The position numbers and the translations under genes are program-made. A stretch of 64,000 nt of DNA, from positions 102,697,478 to 102,761,477 of the forward strand of contig CM066738.1 in assembly GCA_033961575.1 (NCBI GenBank). The letters are read 5' to 3'. A model generated the notes under the pieces. It was not told where the DNA came from, made no database searches, and saw nothing but the letters and a program-made list of their open reading frames with translations. Within the stretch, counting starts at the first letter, position 1; each line of letters opens with the position of its first letter. Source of the stretch: Aselliscus stoliczkanus. Its lineage: Eukaryota > Chordata > Mammalia > Chiroptera > Hipposideridae. This document shows, in pieces, positions 1-9,696 of the stretch.

Positions 1-440
1 TGAAAGAATCCATCATCCAGAAATGTCCAGAGCTCGTTTATCGTAAAAGAGTTGTGTTCCATCACAACAATGCGAGAACACACACAAGTCTGATCACCCA
101 CTGAAAATTATTTGAGCTTGGATGGGATGTGTTGCCACACCCACCAAACTCGCCTGACCCTGTGCCGTCAGACTTCCACTTGTTTTGCTCTCTTCAAAAC
201 TCCTTGCATGGTATAACGTTCAATTCAGATGAGGCTGAAAATCATCACCTTGTTCAGTTTTTCACAAATAAAGACAGGTCCTTCTATGAACGAGAAATTA
301 TGAAGCTCACTGAAAGATGGCAAAAGGCTGTCGAACAAAATGGGCAATGTATCATTGATTGATCTTTGTTCTTTATATAAATAAATGACCTTTGAAAAAC
401 ATAGACAAAATACATCATGACTTTTCTGACACACAATACA
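1..440 (+). pseudogene. Tc1/mariner transposase 3' end, decayed
   Basis: The reading frame through bases 129-362 encodes the C-terminal part of a mariner (DD34D) transposase: a PHPPNSPDPVPSDFHLF-type block carrying the third catalytic Asp, then a tail with FYEREIMKL and ERWQKAVEQNGQ motifs ending at a natural stop. Upstream in the same frame the second catalytic block reads HHNNARTH where active mariners have HDNA.PH, so the Asp is replaced by Asn, and an in-frame TGA lies at 102-104. The element enters from outside the window, so its 5' half is not seen. It lies in the presumed last intron of the cadherin gene. It is a transposon relic, resembling vertebrate Hsmar2-like mariners from memory, and not a host gene. 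Confidence 0.8.
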
Positions 441-1109
441 TTTTCTGGACAATTAAACAAGCATATTAATTTTGATTTTGCAGGATATTTTTTTCACATT
501 TCAAGTATGTATCTAGTTCCTAGAAAATCTCACAGGCCCTATCCGCTGCACCTATAGTGCCTAAAGAATAAACATTCCTAGAACCAATTCTCTTCTGTCA
601 GGGAAGCCTTTTAGCTGAAAAGTCAAAAGACAAGCATAGTACCATTTTTACCCAAATCTGATTTTGCAATACTTGTTATTTAAATCAGATTACCTAAAAA
701 ATAAGATACGTAGCAATCTTTATTTTTCAAGACATGGACCATGAACTGCCTATTCATCATCACTGTCAGAATTCTTTCCAGCAGATACTCAGACTCCTCT
801 AATTTTGCTTCCTGGCATTTTCTAAAATACCACTCCTGTGTCTCCTATGTGAAGGTTTTCCCAGGCCCCTAGGAAGATTAACTAGCCCTGCCTCTGCATT
901 CTCTTCACTGTAGCCCTATGATGGACAGTCCTTATTACTGCCTAACTTGTATTGATTGATCATCAGTGTCTATAATCTCCTTGGATTGAAAGATTACAAG
1001 AGCAGATATGCTCTGCAGTGTTGTTTTTTCCATGGATTAGCACAGTGCCTAAAAAATATTTGAGTTTAGCAACTGTTTACTGAACCCCAAACACAGCATG
1101 TTCACTTAG
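441..1109. other. Intronic sequence, nothing recognised
   Basis: This AT-rich stretch has no convincing open frame, repeat family or motif. It lies in the presumed last intron of the cadherin gene between the mariner relic and the first SINE. Confidence 0.5.
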
Positions 1110-1123
1110 AATCCCATTTCACC

Positions 1124-1519
1124 AGGGCCAGCCGAGTGGCTCAGCTGGTTAAGAGTGCAAACTCTGAGCAACAGGGTTGCTGATGTGATTCTTATTTTGG
1201 CCAGTGAGCTGAGCCTGAGCTGAGCGCCGTGGAGCTGTTAACAGGCAGTGGGATGGCTCAGCGGGTGAGAGCATGTGCTCCTGACAACGAGGTTGCTGGT
1301 TCGAGTCCCACATGGGATGGTGGGCTATGCCCACCTGCAACTAAGATTGAACACAGCACCTTGAGCTAAGCAGCCACAAGCTGCCGACAGGTGGCCAGAT
1401 GGTGACTGGACTTGGAGCTGAGCTAGCTGGGCCCTCCAAAACTAAGATCGAAGGACAACCACTTGGTTGTTCCCCTCCCCCAATTCCCCAATAAAATCTT
1501 AAAAAACAAACAAACAAAA
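1124..1519 (+). mobile_element. Dimeric tRNA-derived SINE
   Basis: Two tRNA-like monomers lie in tandem. The first starts GGGCCAGCCGAGTGGCTCAG (A-box-like), and the second, near 1250-1315, has GATGGCTCAGCGGGTGAGAG followed by the B box GGTTCGAGTCC. A unique body follows, then a tail ending CCAATTCCCCAATAAAATCTT and an A-rich run. The AATAAA plus TCTT tail is the arrangement of T+ SINEs, whose pol III transcripts can be polyadenylated. Flanking 14-bp direct repeats (AATCCCATTTCACC at 1110-1123 and AATCCCATTGCACC at 1520-1533) mark the target site. From memory the body resembles rhinolophoid bat SINEs. Confidence 0.85.
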
Positions 1520-1533
1520 AATCCCATTGCACC

Positions 1534-2328
1534 AACCTGCATCCATTGAACTACACTCTAGCCTCTGATGCCCAGTTTGAGCCTCCACTTCCTTGGAGGC
1601 CTATTAGTCCATTGCCCTGAAATCCCCCAGTCCTGCAGTCCATGGGCCATATTTTTAACCCTCCGTCGGGGGCAACTGATCTCACAGGTTCATTGCATAC
1701 AAATTTTCAAATATGAAATCCATCTCTACTGTACTACATCTCTACTGTACATCTCTACTGTACTAATGCAGAGTGTACTACACTCTACATTCAAGTTTTA
1801 AAAGTCATGATGATGAGGTTTTTAAGCCCGTCCATCCTCTTACTGGGCATATAACCATACTTTTCTTTTTATTTCCCATGGATAAACTGGGGTCTTATTC
1901 TACAGCGCTGTGAAGCCGTCGCTGTTCATCAGCTGAAACAATGCACAGCAGAAAAATAATCAATAGCAATTCTACCGCTAAAACCCCAACACCCTTTTTG
2001 GAAAACCTTGTCAGTCACAGATAAACAGTTCACTGGGATGATTTCTCTCTCTCGCCTGTAAGCCTCAGTGAACACATCCTAGAAAAAAAATTAAAATGCA
2101 TTTGTTGGGATAAAATTTTACCCAGACATGCAAGGGCACACCTAACAATGCGATGCTTCTTTTATCATGAATTATATAAAATGTCACTGCTCCTTTCCCT
2201 CCTTTCCATAAACATCACTGGGTCTGGAAAGTCACAGCCACCTCTCTAACTAAAGATGGGCTTTTCTGAGAAATTGAGTTTATTGGACCACAGTGGTCAC
2301 TTAGGTTCTGATCTTCCTGAGGAGGTAT
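1534..2328. other. Intronic sequence, nothing recognised
   Basis: No repeat or gene is recognised apart from short iterations of a CTCTACTGTA-like unit around 1723-1790. Frames here are short and have no family signature. Confidence 0.5.
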
Positions 2329-2347
2329 AAAAATACTAAGACTTTGG

Positions 2348-2460
2348 GGCCGGCCGAGTGGCGCGGTGGTTAAGCGCTGGCTTGGGAAGCCAGCAGCCCC
2401 GGTTCGGTCCCACATGAGGGCCAGTGACACTGCCCTCAAAAAAAAAAAAAAGAAAAAGAA
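2348..2460 (+). mobile_element. Short tRNA-derived SINE, head-only form
   Basis: A single tRNA-like head (GGCCGGCCGAGTGGCGCGG, then GTTAAGCGCTGG) with the B box GGTTCGGTCCC is followed by GCCAGTGACACTGCCCTC and directly by an A-rich tail. The head resembles a type II tRNA such as tRNA-Ser (compare GGCCGAGTGGTTAAGGCG). A perfect 19-bp target duplication, AAAAATACTAAGACTTTGG, lies at 2329-2347 and 2461-2479. That shows the copy inserted in this short form and is not a truncation of the 450-bp relatives elsewhere in the window. Confidence 0.9.
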
Positions 2461-2598
2461 AAAAATACTAAGACTTTGGCTGCTCCTTAGCATATGAATC
2501 TACATGCATAGGCATGAGTCTACATGTGCAGGCAGAATCCTATGAAGCTGCTAGTGAAAGAAAGCAGATTCGCACACAATAAGTGAAATGTATATCGT

Positions 2599-2665
2599 CA
2601 CCCTTACGCAGTCAGAAGGCATGACGTCATTCTTAGCATATACTCCATTACAGGCCGTAAGGGTG
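2599..2665. promoter_or_regulatory. Perfect CRE palindrome inside an inverted repeat
   Basis: The 10-bp palindrome ATGACGTCAT (2621-2630) contains the full CREB/ATF site TGACGTCA. It sits between inverted arms TCACCCTTACG (2598-2608) and CGTAAGGGTGA (2656-2666). It lies about 370 bp upstream of the cadherin exon, within the intron. The motif is seen directly; binding or enhancer activity is inference. Confidence 0.4.
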
Positions 2666-2696
2666 ATGGGATTTTATATGGGTGACTGGGTGCAGG

Positions 2697-2727
2697 CACA
2701 CACCATTGCACACCCACACACCATTGC
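2697..2727 (+). repeat. Short imperfect tandem of a CACACCATTGCA unit
   Basis: CACACCATTGCA recurs in this interval with a spacer, followed by a partial third unit. It is small and intronic, and no function is visible. Confidence 0.5.
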
Positions 2728-2808
2728 AAAGCGTGAAGTCGGTGCACACAGACTTTGCATGGGTCTTCTTCTCACTAAACGCACTTGGAAGGAAACCCAG
2801 GGCCTCAT

Positions 2809-2846
2809 CTCCATCCAACATGGCGGAGCTCCATCCAACATGGCAG
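2809..2846 (+). promoter_or_regulatory. Two tandem YY1-like motifs
   Basis: CTCCATCCAACATGGC occurs twice with a 20-bp period (2809-2824 and 2829-2844), followed by GG and AG. Each copy carries CAACATGGCGG/AG, matching the YY1 core AANATGGC. It lies about 160 bp upstream of the splice acceptor of the cadherin exon. This is a motif match only. Confidence 0.35.
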
Positions 2847-2969
2847 GGCGCTGAGCGCACCGCCGGTCCCGGGGCTTGAACCGCACACACGGTGTCCCCG
2901 GGAACTCGGAACACACCCGCGGGTACGGCGCACGGTGCCAGTCACGGTGCACCCATCGTGTCTTCACTC

Positions 2970-2999
2970 AACTTCCCGCCCTTTTTCTTTGTCTGGCAG
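2970..2999 (+). other. Splice acceptor for the terminal cadherin exon
   Basis: A pyrimidine-rich stretch (CCCGCCCTTTTTCTTTGTC) ends in TGGCAG, with AG at 2998-2999. Recognisable cadherin residues start just after it, while the open frame upstream of the AG has no cadherin similarity. The exon begins with two bases (CG) that complete a codon started in the previous exon. Confidence 0.8.
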
Positions 3000-3508
3000 C
3001 GCTGGTGCTGCTCATTCTGTCCATGAGGCGGCACCGGAAGCAGCCGTACGTCCTCGACGACGACGAGCACATCCACGAGAACATCGTCCGCTACGACGAC
3101 GAGGGCGGCGGCGAGGAGGACACCGAGGCCTTCGACATCGCGGCCATGTGGAACCCGCGGGAGGCGCAGGCGGGGGGCGCCGCCAAGACGCGGCAGGACA
3201 TGCTGCCGGAAATCGAGAGCCTGTCGCGCCGCGTGCCGCAGACGTGCGCCGTCAGCAGCACGGTGCACAGCTACGTGCTGGCCAAGCTGTACGAGGCCGA
3301 CATGGACCTGTGGGCGCCGCCCTTCGACTCCCTCCAGACCTACATGTTCGAGGGGGACGGCTCTGTGGCCGGCTCGCTGAGCTCGCTGCAATCCGCCGCC
3401 ACCTCAGACTCGGAGCAGAGCTTTGACTTCCTGACGGACTGGGGGCCCCGCTTCCGGAAGCTGGCCGAGCTCTACGGGGCGGCGGAAGGGCCCGCACCGC
3501 TGTGGTGA
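3000..3508 (+). CDS. CDH20: Type II cadherin terminal coding exon (CDH20, cytoplasmic domain)
   Basis: This is the last coding exon of a classical type II cadherin, a calcium-dependent cell-cell adhesion protein of the plasma membrane. About 168 residues are encoded, starting at the inner edge of the membrane segment (LVLLILS, then basic MRRHRKQ). Next comes the juxtamembrane region HENIVRYDDEGGGEEDTEAF, the conserved p120-catenin site. The C-terminal beta-catenin site contains a Ser-rich SLSSLQS block, SDSEQSFDFL and DWGPRFRKLAELYG. The protein ends EGPAPLW followed by TGA at 3506-3508. That ending, together with IAAMWNPREAQ, matches my memory of CDH20 better than CDH7, CDH18 or CDH22. The ectodomain exons lie upstream of the window. 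The exon is much more GC-rich than its surroundings and shows no frameshift or internal stop. Extending the frame upstream to 2876 would run into intron and is not supported. I am confident of the family, and fairly confident of the paralogue. Confidence 0.92.
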
Positions 3509-4620
3509 CGGAAACCGGGAGGCGGCTGCGCGCCCAAACCCAGACGTTCCAGGCGGGTGCTTCGCGGAAGTGGCGCCACCAGCCATCGGAGCAATCCTGG
3601 GCTGGAGAGTGAGCATGGGGGCGAGCAGGAGAACAGGGCTCTCTCTGGATCAGCTTTACCGCTTGGTAGGATTCAATCCATAAAAGGAAACACAAGAAGG
3701 GGACACAATCTTCAAGGGTCGTCTCTACTATTTGTTTTGTTTTCTTTTTAATTTTGGTGACGCTGTAGTCAAAGGCTTGGGATCCAAGGTTAAGTCTGGC
3801 AAGCTTGGCTTTTCTTTGCCTGTCACCAAGGCCTTTGTCACTGTTCCACCGCAAAGAGGCTCTGAGCTTCAATACAAAGGTGGCAAATGAAAGCAGACAG
3901 AAAGGTCTACTTGCACATCCTTTTTATTTTTTTTTTTGTGATGCTCCAATTAAGAGTTGTGCTGACTCGTCAAACCACACAAACCAACGCACACAAAAGA
4001 ACACACTGGGGGGAAAAAAAAATGTTACACAATGAAATTAACCTTCTTGTCCTGGGATGGATGGAATTTCTTTGAACCCTGTTGAGACCAGGTTAAGGCG
4101 CATTGGCCTTGCATGGGGGTGGGGGTGGGGGGAGGTGGGAGAAGGAAGAGGCATTGACATGGCGCTCAAGGTTCATGGCTGAACCAAAAGTGGTTGGCAT
4201 TCCAAATCCAACTCCATCAAGTTAGAGTGCTCTTGTTCTCTCGGCTCTTTCACTGTGCCCCTGCAAAATCATTCAGAACAAAACCAGAAAAACCTGCCTC
4301 TTTTGCACTGTAGATGTCTCTTCCATGTGCCAAATGTGAAGATTAGATGCTACAAATGAAAGCCAAATAAAAAAAGAAGTATCTGATAAAAGCATGGGTT
4401 AGAGGGCTTTCCTAATCTGTGTGAGGTCAATCCAAGGGATGTTTACATACTGTAGATTACCTACTTGAACAAAAAATCAGTATTATAGAGAATAAATGGA
4501 TGTAAGAAAATTACATGTATAAGTTTTGTATATTTGTTAATAATTTTGGTAATAAATATGATGTACTGCATCTCAGTACCTTAGCACTTCTTTTAATAAA
4601 AGTGAAATAGAAGGGAAAGT
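3509..4620 (+). other. CDH20: Probable CDH20 3' UTR with several polyadenylation hexamers
   Basis: Non-coding sequence follows the cadherin stop. AATAAA hexamers occur at 4366-4371, 4491-4496, 4551-4556 and 4595-4600, so the mRNA could end at any of several sites between about 4385 and 4620. No interspersed repeat is recognised inside, which fits a constrained UTR. The exact 3' end is inferred from the hexamers alone. Confidence 0.55.
4115..4139 (+). promoter_or_regulatory. G-quadruplex-prone run in the 3' UTR
   Basis: The sense strand carries successive runs GGGGG-T-GGGGG-T-GGGGGG-A-GG-T-GGG, enough for a stacked quadruplex in the RNA. It lies about 600 bases after the cadherin stop. Structure is predicted from sequence only. 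Confidence 0.45.
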
Positions 4621-5258
4621 CTGAGGCTAATCTGTTTCATTGCTGGGCAGCTAAAAGGTGGCTTAGTGATCCTAACCGAGTCTCAGGTTCTTGGGCCTGG
4701 GGCTGATTCATAAGGCAAAGCCAACAGTAGATAAGGATGAGGCTGTGCATTTTATGTCATTCACTGAGCAGATGAACACAATGGTTCAAACTGTTAAGCT
4801 TTTCACGAACGTTCTTTATCCCCCCATCTCTGAAAAGAGCAAAAGATGGTTTGAGAACATCGCTGACACAGTGGTGAATTTTGCCCTTATTTTTCATTTT
4901 GTGAGAGGTTTTCATACATAGCCACCAAGGAGGCAGGCCACTGTGCTACTTTCATCTTGTTCTATGAACAAATCAAATATGTACAAACAAATAGGCACAA
5001 ACATACCAAACATGTACAGCTCATAGACACTGGATGAGTTCACGGAAGGCTGGGACCATATTTTATCCACCTTTCCTTTCCCCACAGTAGCTAACATAGT
5101 CCTTTACATATGGTAGGTGCTTAATAAGTACATAATAGGTACATGATGTAAAGGATCTCTTTCCTTGACACCCTATTCTAAAAGATATTTTACACAATTG
5201 ACTTTACAACTGAGGACAAATTGTGAACAACATAGTTTTCTGCGTGTCTTGGTTATAG
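4621..5258. other. Intergenic, nothing recognised
   Basis: No gene or known repeat is seen here. A 76-codon open frame near 4691-4921 has no recognisable motif. Confidence 0.45.
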
Positions 5259-5435
5259 CAGTGATTCTCAAATGTTAATATGTGTCAGAATAACCTGGAA
5301 CCCTTGTTAAACAATAGCTTGTTGGGCCTTCCCCACCAAATTTCTAATTCAGTTGATCTGGGGTCATTTGCATTTCTAACAAGTTTCTGGCTGATGCTGA
5401 TGCTGCTGGACCAGGGGCCACACTTTGAGAACTCT
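5259..5435 (+). mobile_element. MER5A-type hAT-Charlie MITE
   Basis: The ends are an imperfect inverted pair: CAGTGATTCTCAAATGTTAA on the left and CCACACTTTGAGAACTCTG on the right. The interior (AATAACCTGGAACCCTTGTTA, then GATCTGGGGTCATTTGCATT and TTCTAACAAGTTTCTGGCTGA) follows the MER5A consensus as I remember it. It is a non-autonomous ancient element. No clean 8-bp target repeat remains. Confidence 0.8.
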
Positions 5436-7209
5436 GGTGTAGTCTCTCTCTCAGACATATGAAGATTAGATTATCAGCCCACTTGCGCTGAGGCCCACCC
5501 CATCCATAGAGTGGTATTGTGAATCTACTTTCTAATACAATTTGGCAGAAATATGTGAGAAGGATGATGAGGGTCTGAGAGCCAGGAAGACATGCTTTAT
5601 GCTTTCCAGGTAGCACACTGACAGCCAGACAAATGCTCATCTTCAGCTTTTTGCAGCCCTCACACATCCTCTTTAAGGGTAAGGTGTGATGTAAAAATAA
5701 ATAACCTTAGTGAAGCAAAAGCATGAACTGGAGTCCAAACAAGGCTCAAAAAAACAAGTTATTTGAAGTAGGCAGATGAACTCCTATTTCATTCTGTCAT
5801 TCGCCCTGGGGATAATTTTTTGACTATTTCACTTTGTGTTGCATGTGTTAACAACTGGAAACAGCTGTTATCCTAACCACGGGGGGGGCCATCATGCCCC
5901 ACTTCCTGCACGTGCAGTACCCATGATACTGGGCATGAAGCAATTACAACAGAACCACCTGGAGCTTCTAGTCCCTGTGAGGATGTTTAATGGTGTGATA
6001 CAGGAAGTGTGAGAGAAACACAGAATAGGAGATCCATTCTAGAATAGCTCACACTCTAAGCTGAAAAAGGCTCTTCCCTCCAAATGAGTTTTTCAATTCC
6101 CTCTGCATTGCCACACTTTACCACAAAGGCCAATCCCTCTGAAAAGAAAACACCATCCCCACCAGACAGAATGAAGAGAGTGTAATCAGGTTACACAAGA
6201 GAGCTGTAAAATTATTCAGCCATCTCATTGTTAACAGGTAAAGCAGCTAGCCTAGAATTTACATGTTGGAAGGAAACAAGAGCATCTGCAGAAATCAATG
6301 AAGACTGTCTGAAACTGTACTCTGAACAAGAACCAAGCAAAGATAAAAATTAGCAATGAATTTTCTGAATCAGAAAAGCCGACTATCCCAACATGGCAGA
6401 TAGCAAAGGTGAATCAGAATGGGCCACACAAGAAAGAATCTATAAATCCTGAAAACAAAATTTGGACAAGCCAAAGTCAGTGCAGGCACATTGATTAAGG
6501 GTTGTTACTAGTTCACTGATGATCCAGAACGAGACCTTGATATCAGAATTTACAGTATATTCTTTACAGTGCTGGGATTATACGCACATAGGATGTACTT
6601 TACAAGTAGGTCTTTTTGCAGATGGACTCATTCTCAAATCCATTTGTCATCTCTGTGATAGAGTGAAAAACTTTCAAGATATTTGTATAAAAACCTGGAT
6701 TTGGAATCCACTTGATTCTAAGGGTCAAGATTCTGAGATAGGGAGTGAACAAAATTAGAAAAAGGAATCTTCTTTTTAAAGCGATCTATTAATAAGACAT
6801 ACCTGTCATTTGTGATTCACCTTGTGCAAAAACCATAAGTACTAACTTATAGTATGTGTAATTAACCACAACACAATTTTTCTTAAGTCTTTCTTCCTGG
6901 GACAGGAACCTGGCATGTGTTTGGCCACTCTCTTGGTTTTGTAAGGACTATCAGATGGCTGATGATGAGGGGGTTTCTACTTACACTTCAAGACTTTAGC
7001 CACTGTAGTCACCTTCCTGGTACCCATGACTACAAGGGCTACTTCTCATCCCAGAAAGCCTCAGACTGCTTCAAGATATTCACTCCCAAAAGCCAGTAAA
7101 ACTACCAATAAATCTTTTCTAGTTTTTCAAGAGGCTGGATCCTAGCTTCTCTTTTATCATTTCTATATCCTCCTCTTTCTCCCTATTACCTATTTTATCA
7201 CCATTGCAA
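5436..7209. other. Intergenic, nothing recognised
   Basis: No repeat family is identified with confidence. A G9-like run occurs at 5881-5888. Short open frames (for example 6519-6758) lack any recognisable motif. Confidence 0.4.
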
Positions 7210-7575
7210 CATTAAAAAAAACACTTCAAACTTAGTGGTGTAAAACGACAGCCATGTTATTGTGCTCACAGATTCTGTGGGTTGAAATTCAGGATGGATA
7301 CATCAATGACAACTCCTCCCTGCTCCCTGAAGTCAGGACCTTAGCTGGAGCAATTCAAAGGCTGAGGGGGACTCATCCAAAGGCTCGCTCACTCATATAT
7401 CTGGTAGCTGGTGCTGGCTATCATGGAAGGCCTCAGATGGAGCTGTCAACAAGACCTCCTCATGGCTGCATGGGCTTCCTCACATCATGGTGGCTGGGTT
7501 CCAAGAGTGAACCTCACGAGGAAACCAGGCAGAAGCTGAATCACCTTTTATAACCTCAGAATAGCCTTACTTCCA
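7210..7575 (-). mobile_element. Ancient MaLR/ERVL-like LTR fragment
   Basis: The series CTTAGTGGTGTAAAACGACA, CTCACAGATTCTGTGGGTTG, CTCACATCATGGTGGCTGGG and CCTTTTATAACCTCAGAATA resembles antisense old MaLR-type LTRs. No termini or target repeat are clear. The 99-codon frame inside it is incidental. Confidence 0.4.
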
Positions 7576-7939
7576 CAGTGGTCACAAGCCTCCCCATATT
7601 AAAGATGAGGAAACACAAACTCCTCTTCTCAATGGGAAGCATGTCAGAGCCACATTGTAAAAAGAAATAACGTGCCCATTATTGGAAAATATGATCAGCC
7701 ACATCACCTATCCCTTTTTCTTACCCTGCCTCTTTCCTCTATTCCAGGAATCACTTTGGTTCCATTCACCATTTCCTTTCTCTCTTCCACTTCTCCTCTC
7801 TACATAATACGTGCTTGTTTTACAGGTATATTATTATTCTCTGAAATTCAGTTTTATCCCTACCCCACAGTACTTTCAGAAGTAAATGAATATTTCACGA
7901 AAATACCTAGTAAAATATCTGACATAAAACAGGCATGTA

Positions 7940-9690
7940 ATATATTTTTACTGATGTATAATTAACATACAATAACTGCACATATTTAATGTATACAATT
8001 TAATGTTTTGACATAGGCACACACCCATGAAGTCATCACCACAATCAAAATAGTGAATATATGTCACCCCCAAAAGATTTCTTGTACCCCTTTGTAACAC
8101 CTCCCTCCTATCCCTGCTTGCCCACCCCCAACTCCAAGCAACCACTAATGTGCTTTCTACAGATTAGTTTGCATTTTCTAGGGTTTTATATAAATGGAAT
8201 CATATTGTGTATATTTTTTGTGCAGGAGAGGGATATATGGCTTCTTTCACTCAGCATTATTTTGAGGTTCATTCATGTCATTATGTGTGTCAATAGTTCA
8301 TGGCTTTTGTTGTTCAGTAGTATTCCATTGTATAGATATGCTACAATTTGTTTAGTCATCCATCTATTAGGCTGCTGAGGGTCCCATAACAAAATACCAT
8401 ACACAGGGTGGCTTAAACAAGAGACAATTTCTCACAGTTCTGGAGGCTGGAAGTCCAAGAGCAGGGTGCCAGCACAGTCAAGGTTCTGATGAGGACTCTC
8501 TTCCTGATTTGCAGACAGCTGCCTTCTTGGTGTGTTCTCACATGGTGGAGAGAGCAAGTGAGGTTTCTAGTATCGCTTCTTATGAAGACACTAATCCTAT
8601 CATATTAGGGCCCCACCCTTATGATTTCATTTAACCTTAATTACTTCCTAACTCCAAATACAGTCATTTTGAGGGTTAGGGCATCAACATATGAATTGGA
8701 GGAGAGATACAATCCAGTCCATAGCAATTCATATGTTGTTGAATATTTGCGTTGTTGCAGCTTTGGACTATTATAAATTAAGCTGCTATGAACTTTTATA
8801 TATGAGTCTTTGTGTGGACATTTGTTTTCTCTTGAAATACTTATGAGTGGAATGATTGGGATCACATGGTAGGAATATGCGTTTGTTTGGAAAATAGTTT
8901 GACAGTTGAAACAACAAAGTCTTTACACCATTTTACATTCCCACCAGCACTGCAGGAGAGTTACGTTTCCTCTACATCTCACTGGCCCTTGGTGTGGTCA
9001 GTCTGTTTTTTGTTTTGTTTTGTTTTGTTTTCCATTTTAGTCATTACAGTACAAGTGTTACAGTATCTCACTGTGGGTTTACTTTGTAATAGCCTAATGA
9101 CTACTAATGTTGAGCATTTTTCATGTGTTTATTTTCTATCCATATGTATTCATTGGTGGATTCTCCAGATGTATTATATTTGCCCATTTTTAATTGAGTT
9201 GTTTGTATCCTTATTGTTGACTTTTGAGTTTACTTTTCATTTTCTAGATACAAGTCCTTTATTGGGCATGTGCTTTGCAAAGATTTTCTCCCAGCCTGTG
9301 GTTTGTCTTTTCATTCTCTTAACAATGTCTTTTGAAGGGTAAGAGGTGTTTGTTTGTTTTTTTGGTTGTTATTAAAATCCAAATTCATCAATTTGTTCTT
9401 TCAGAGATTCTGTTTTTGGTGTCATTTCTAAGAAATCTTTGCCAACTCAAGGTCACAAAGATTTTCTTTCGTGTTTTTTTCTAAAACTTTTATGGTTTCA
9501 AATTTTACATTTAGATCTATCATACATTTCAAAGGTTTATTTTAATTTTATTTTTCTGTAGATTGTTAACTATGAATTGAGGCTCCTTTTTCTTTTATTT
9601 TCCTTTTTTTGGCATATGCATATCCAATGTTCTAGTACCATTTATTGAAAAAGATGATCCTTTTTTTTTTTACAGCATCACCTTTGATTC
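7940..9690 (-). mobile_element. L1 3' portion, antisense, interrupted by an MLT1 LTR
   Basis: Read on the minus strand this is the distal part of an old L1M-type LINE. Landmarks on the + strand are the antisense 3' end (ATAATTAACATACAATAACT), CACCACAATCAAAATAGTG, TATTCCATTGTATAGATATG, CATTTTACATTCCCACCAGC, GATACAAGTCCTTTATTGGG and CCATTTATTGAAAAAGATG. The element is split by the LTR at 8364-8727, after which the L1 order resumes. Open frames here (for example 8866-9342) are antisense L1 and not genes. Confidence 0.85.
8364..8727 (-). mobile_element. MLT1 (ERVL-MaLR) solo LTR inserted in L1
   Basis: Antisense MLT1 landmarks appear in order: AGGCTGCTGAGGGTCCCATA, ACAAAATACCATACACAGGG, TCACAGTTCTGGAGGCTGGA, AGTCCAAGAGCAGGGTGCCA, TGTGTTCTCACATGGTGGAG, GGGCCCCACCCTTATGATTT and CAATCCAGTCCATAGCA. 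The flanking L1 reads through, so this insertion is younger than the L1. Confidence 0.9.
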
Positions 9691-9696
9691 TTGTTG

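Noticed and set aside
2348..2420. A possible tRNA gene (A and B boxes, Ser-like start)
   Set aside because: It lacks an acceptor stem closing at the 3' end, is followed by poly-A and has target duplications, so it is a SINE.
2876..2999. Extension of the cadherin frame upstream of 3000
   Set aside because: The residues before the AG at 2998-2999 have no cadherin similarity and lack the expected membrane segment; a clear pyrimidine tract and acceptor mark the exon start.
2785..3426. A 213-codon frame overlapping the cadherin exon, and minus-strand frames at 2942-3391 and 3252-3872
   Set aside because: These are shadows of a GC-rich exon: Arg/Ala/Pro-rich translations with no homology. The true frame is identified by catenin-binding motifs.
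4691..4921. A 76-codon frame possibly derived from a gene or transposase
   Set aside because: No catalytic or structural motif that I recognise, and no flanking inverted repeats.
8866..9342. A 158-codon forward frame rich in Phe, Leu and Val that could look like a membrane protein
   Set aside because: The DNA is antisense L1 3' sequence. Hydrophobicity comes from reading that strand.
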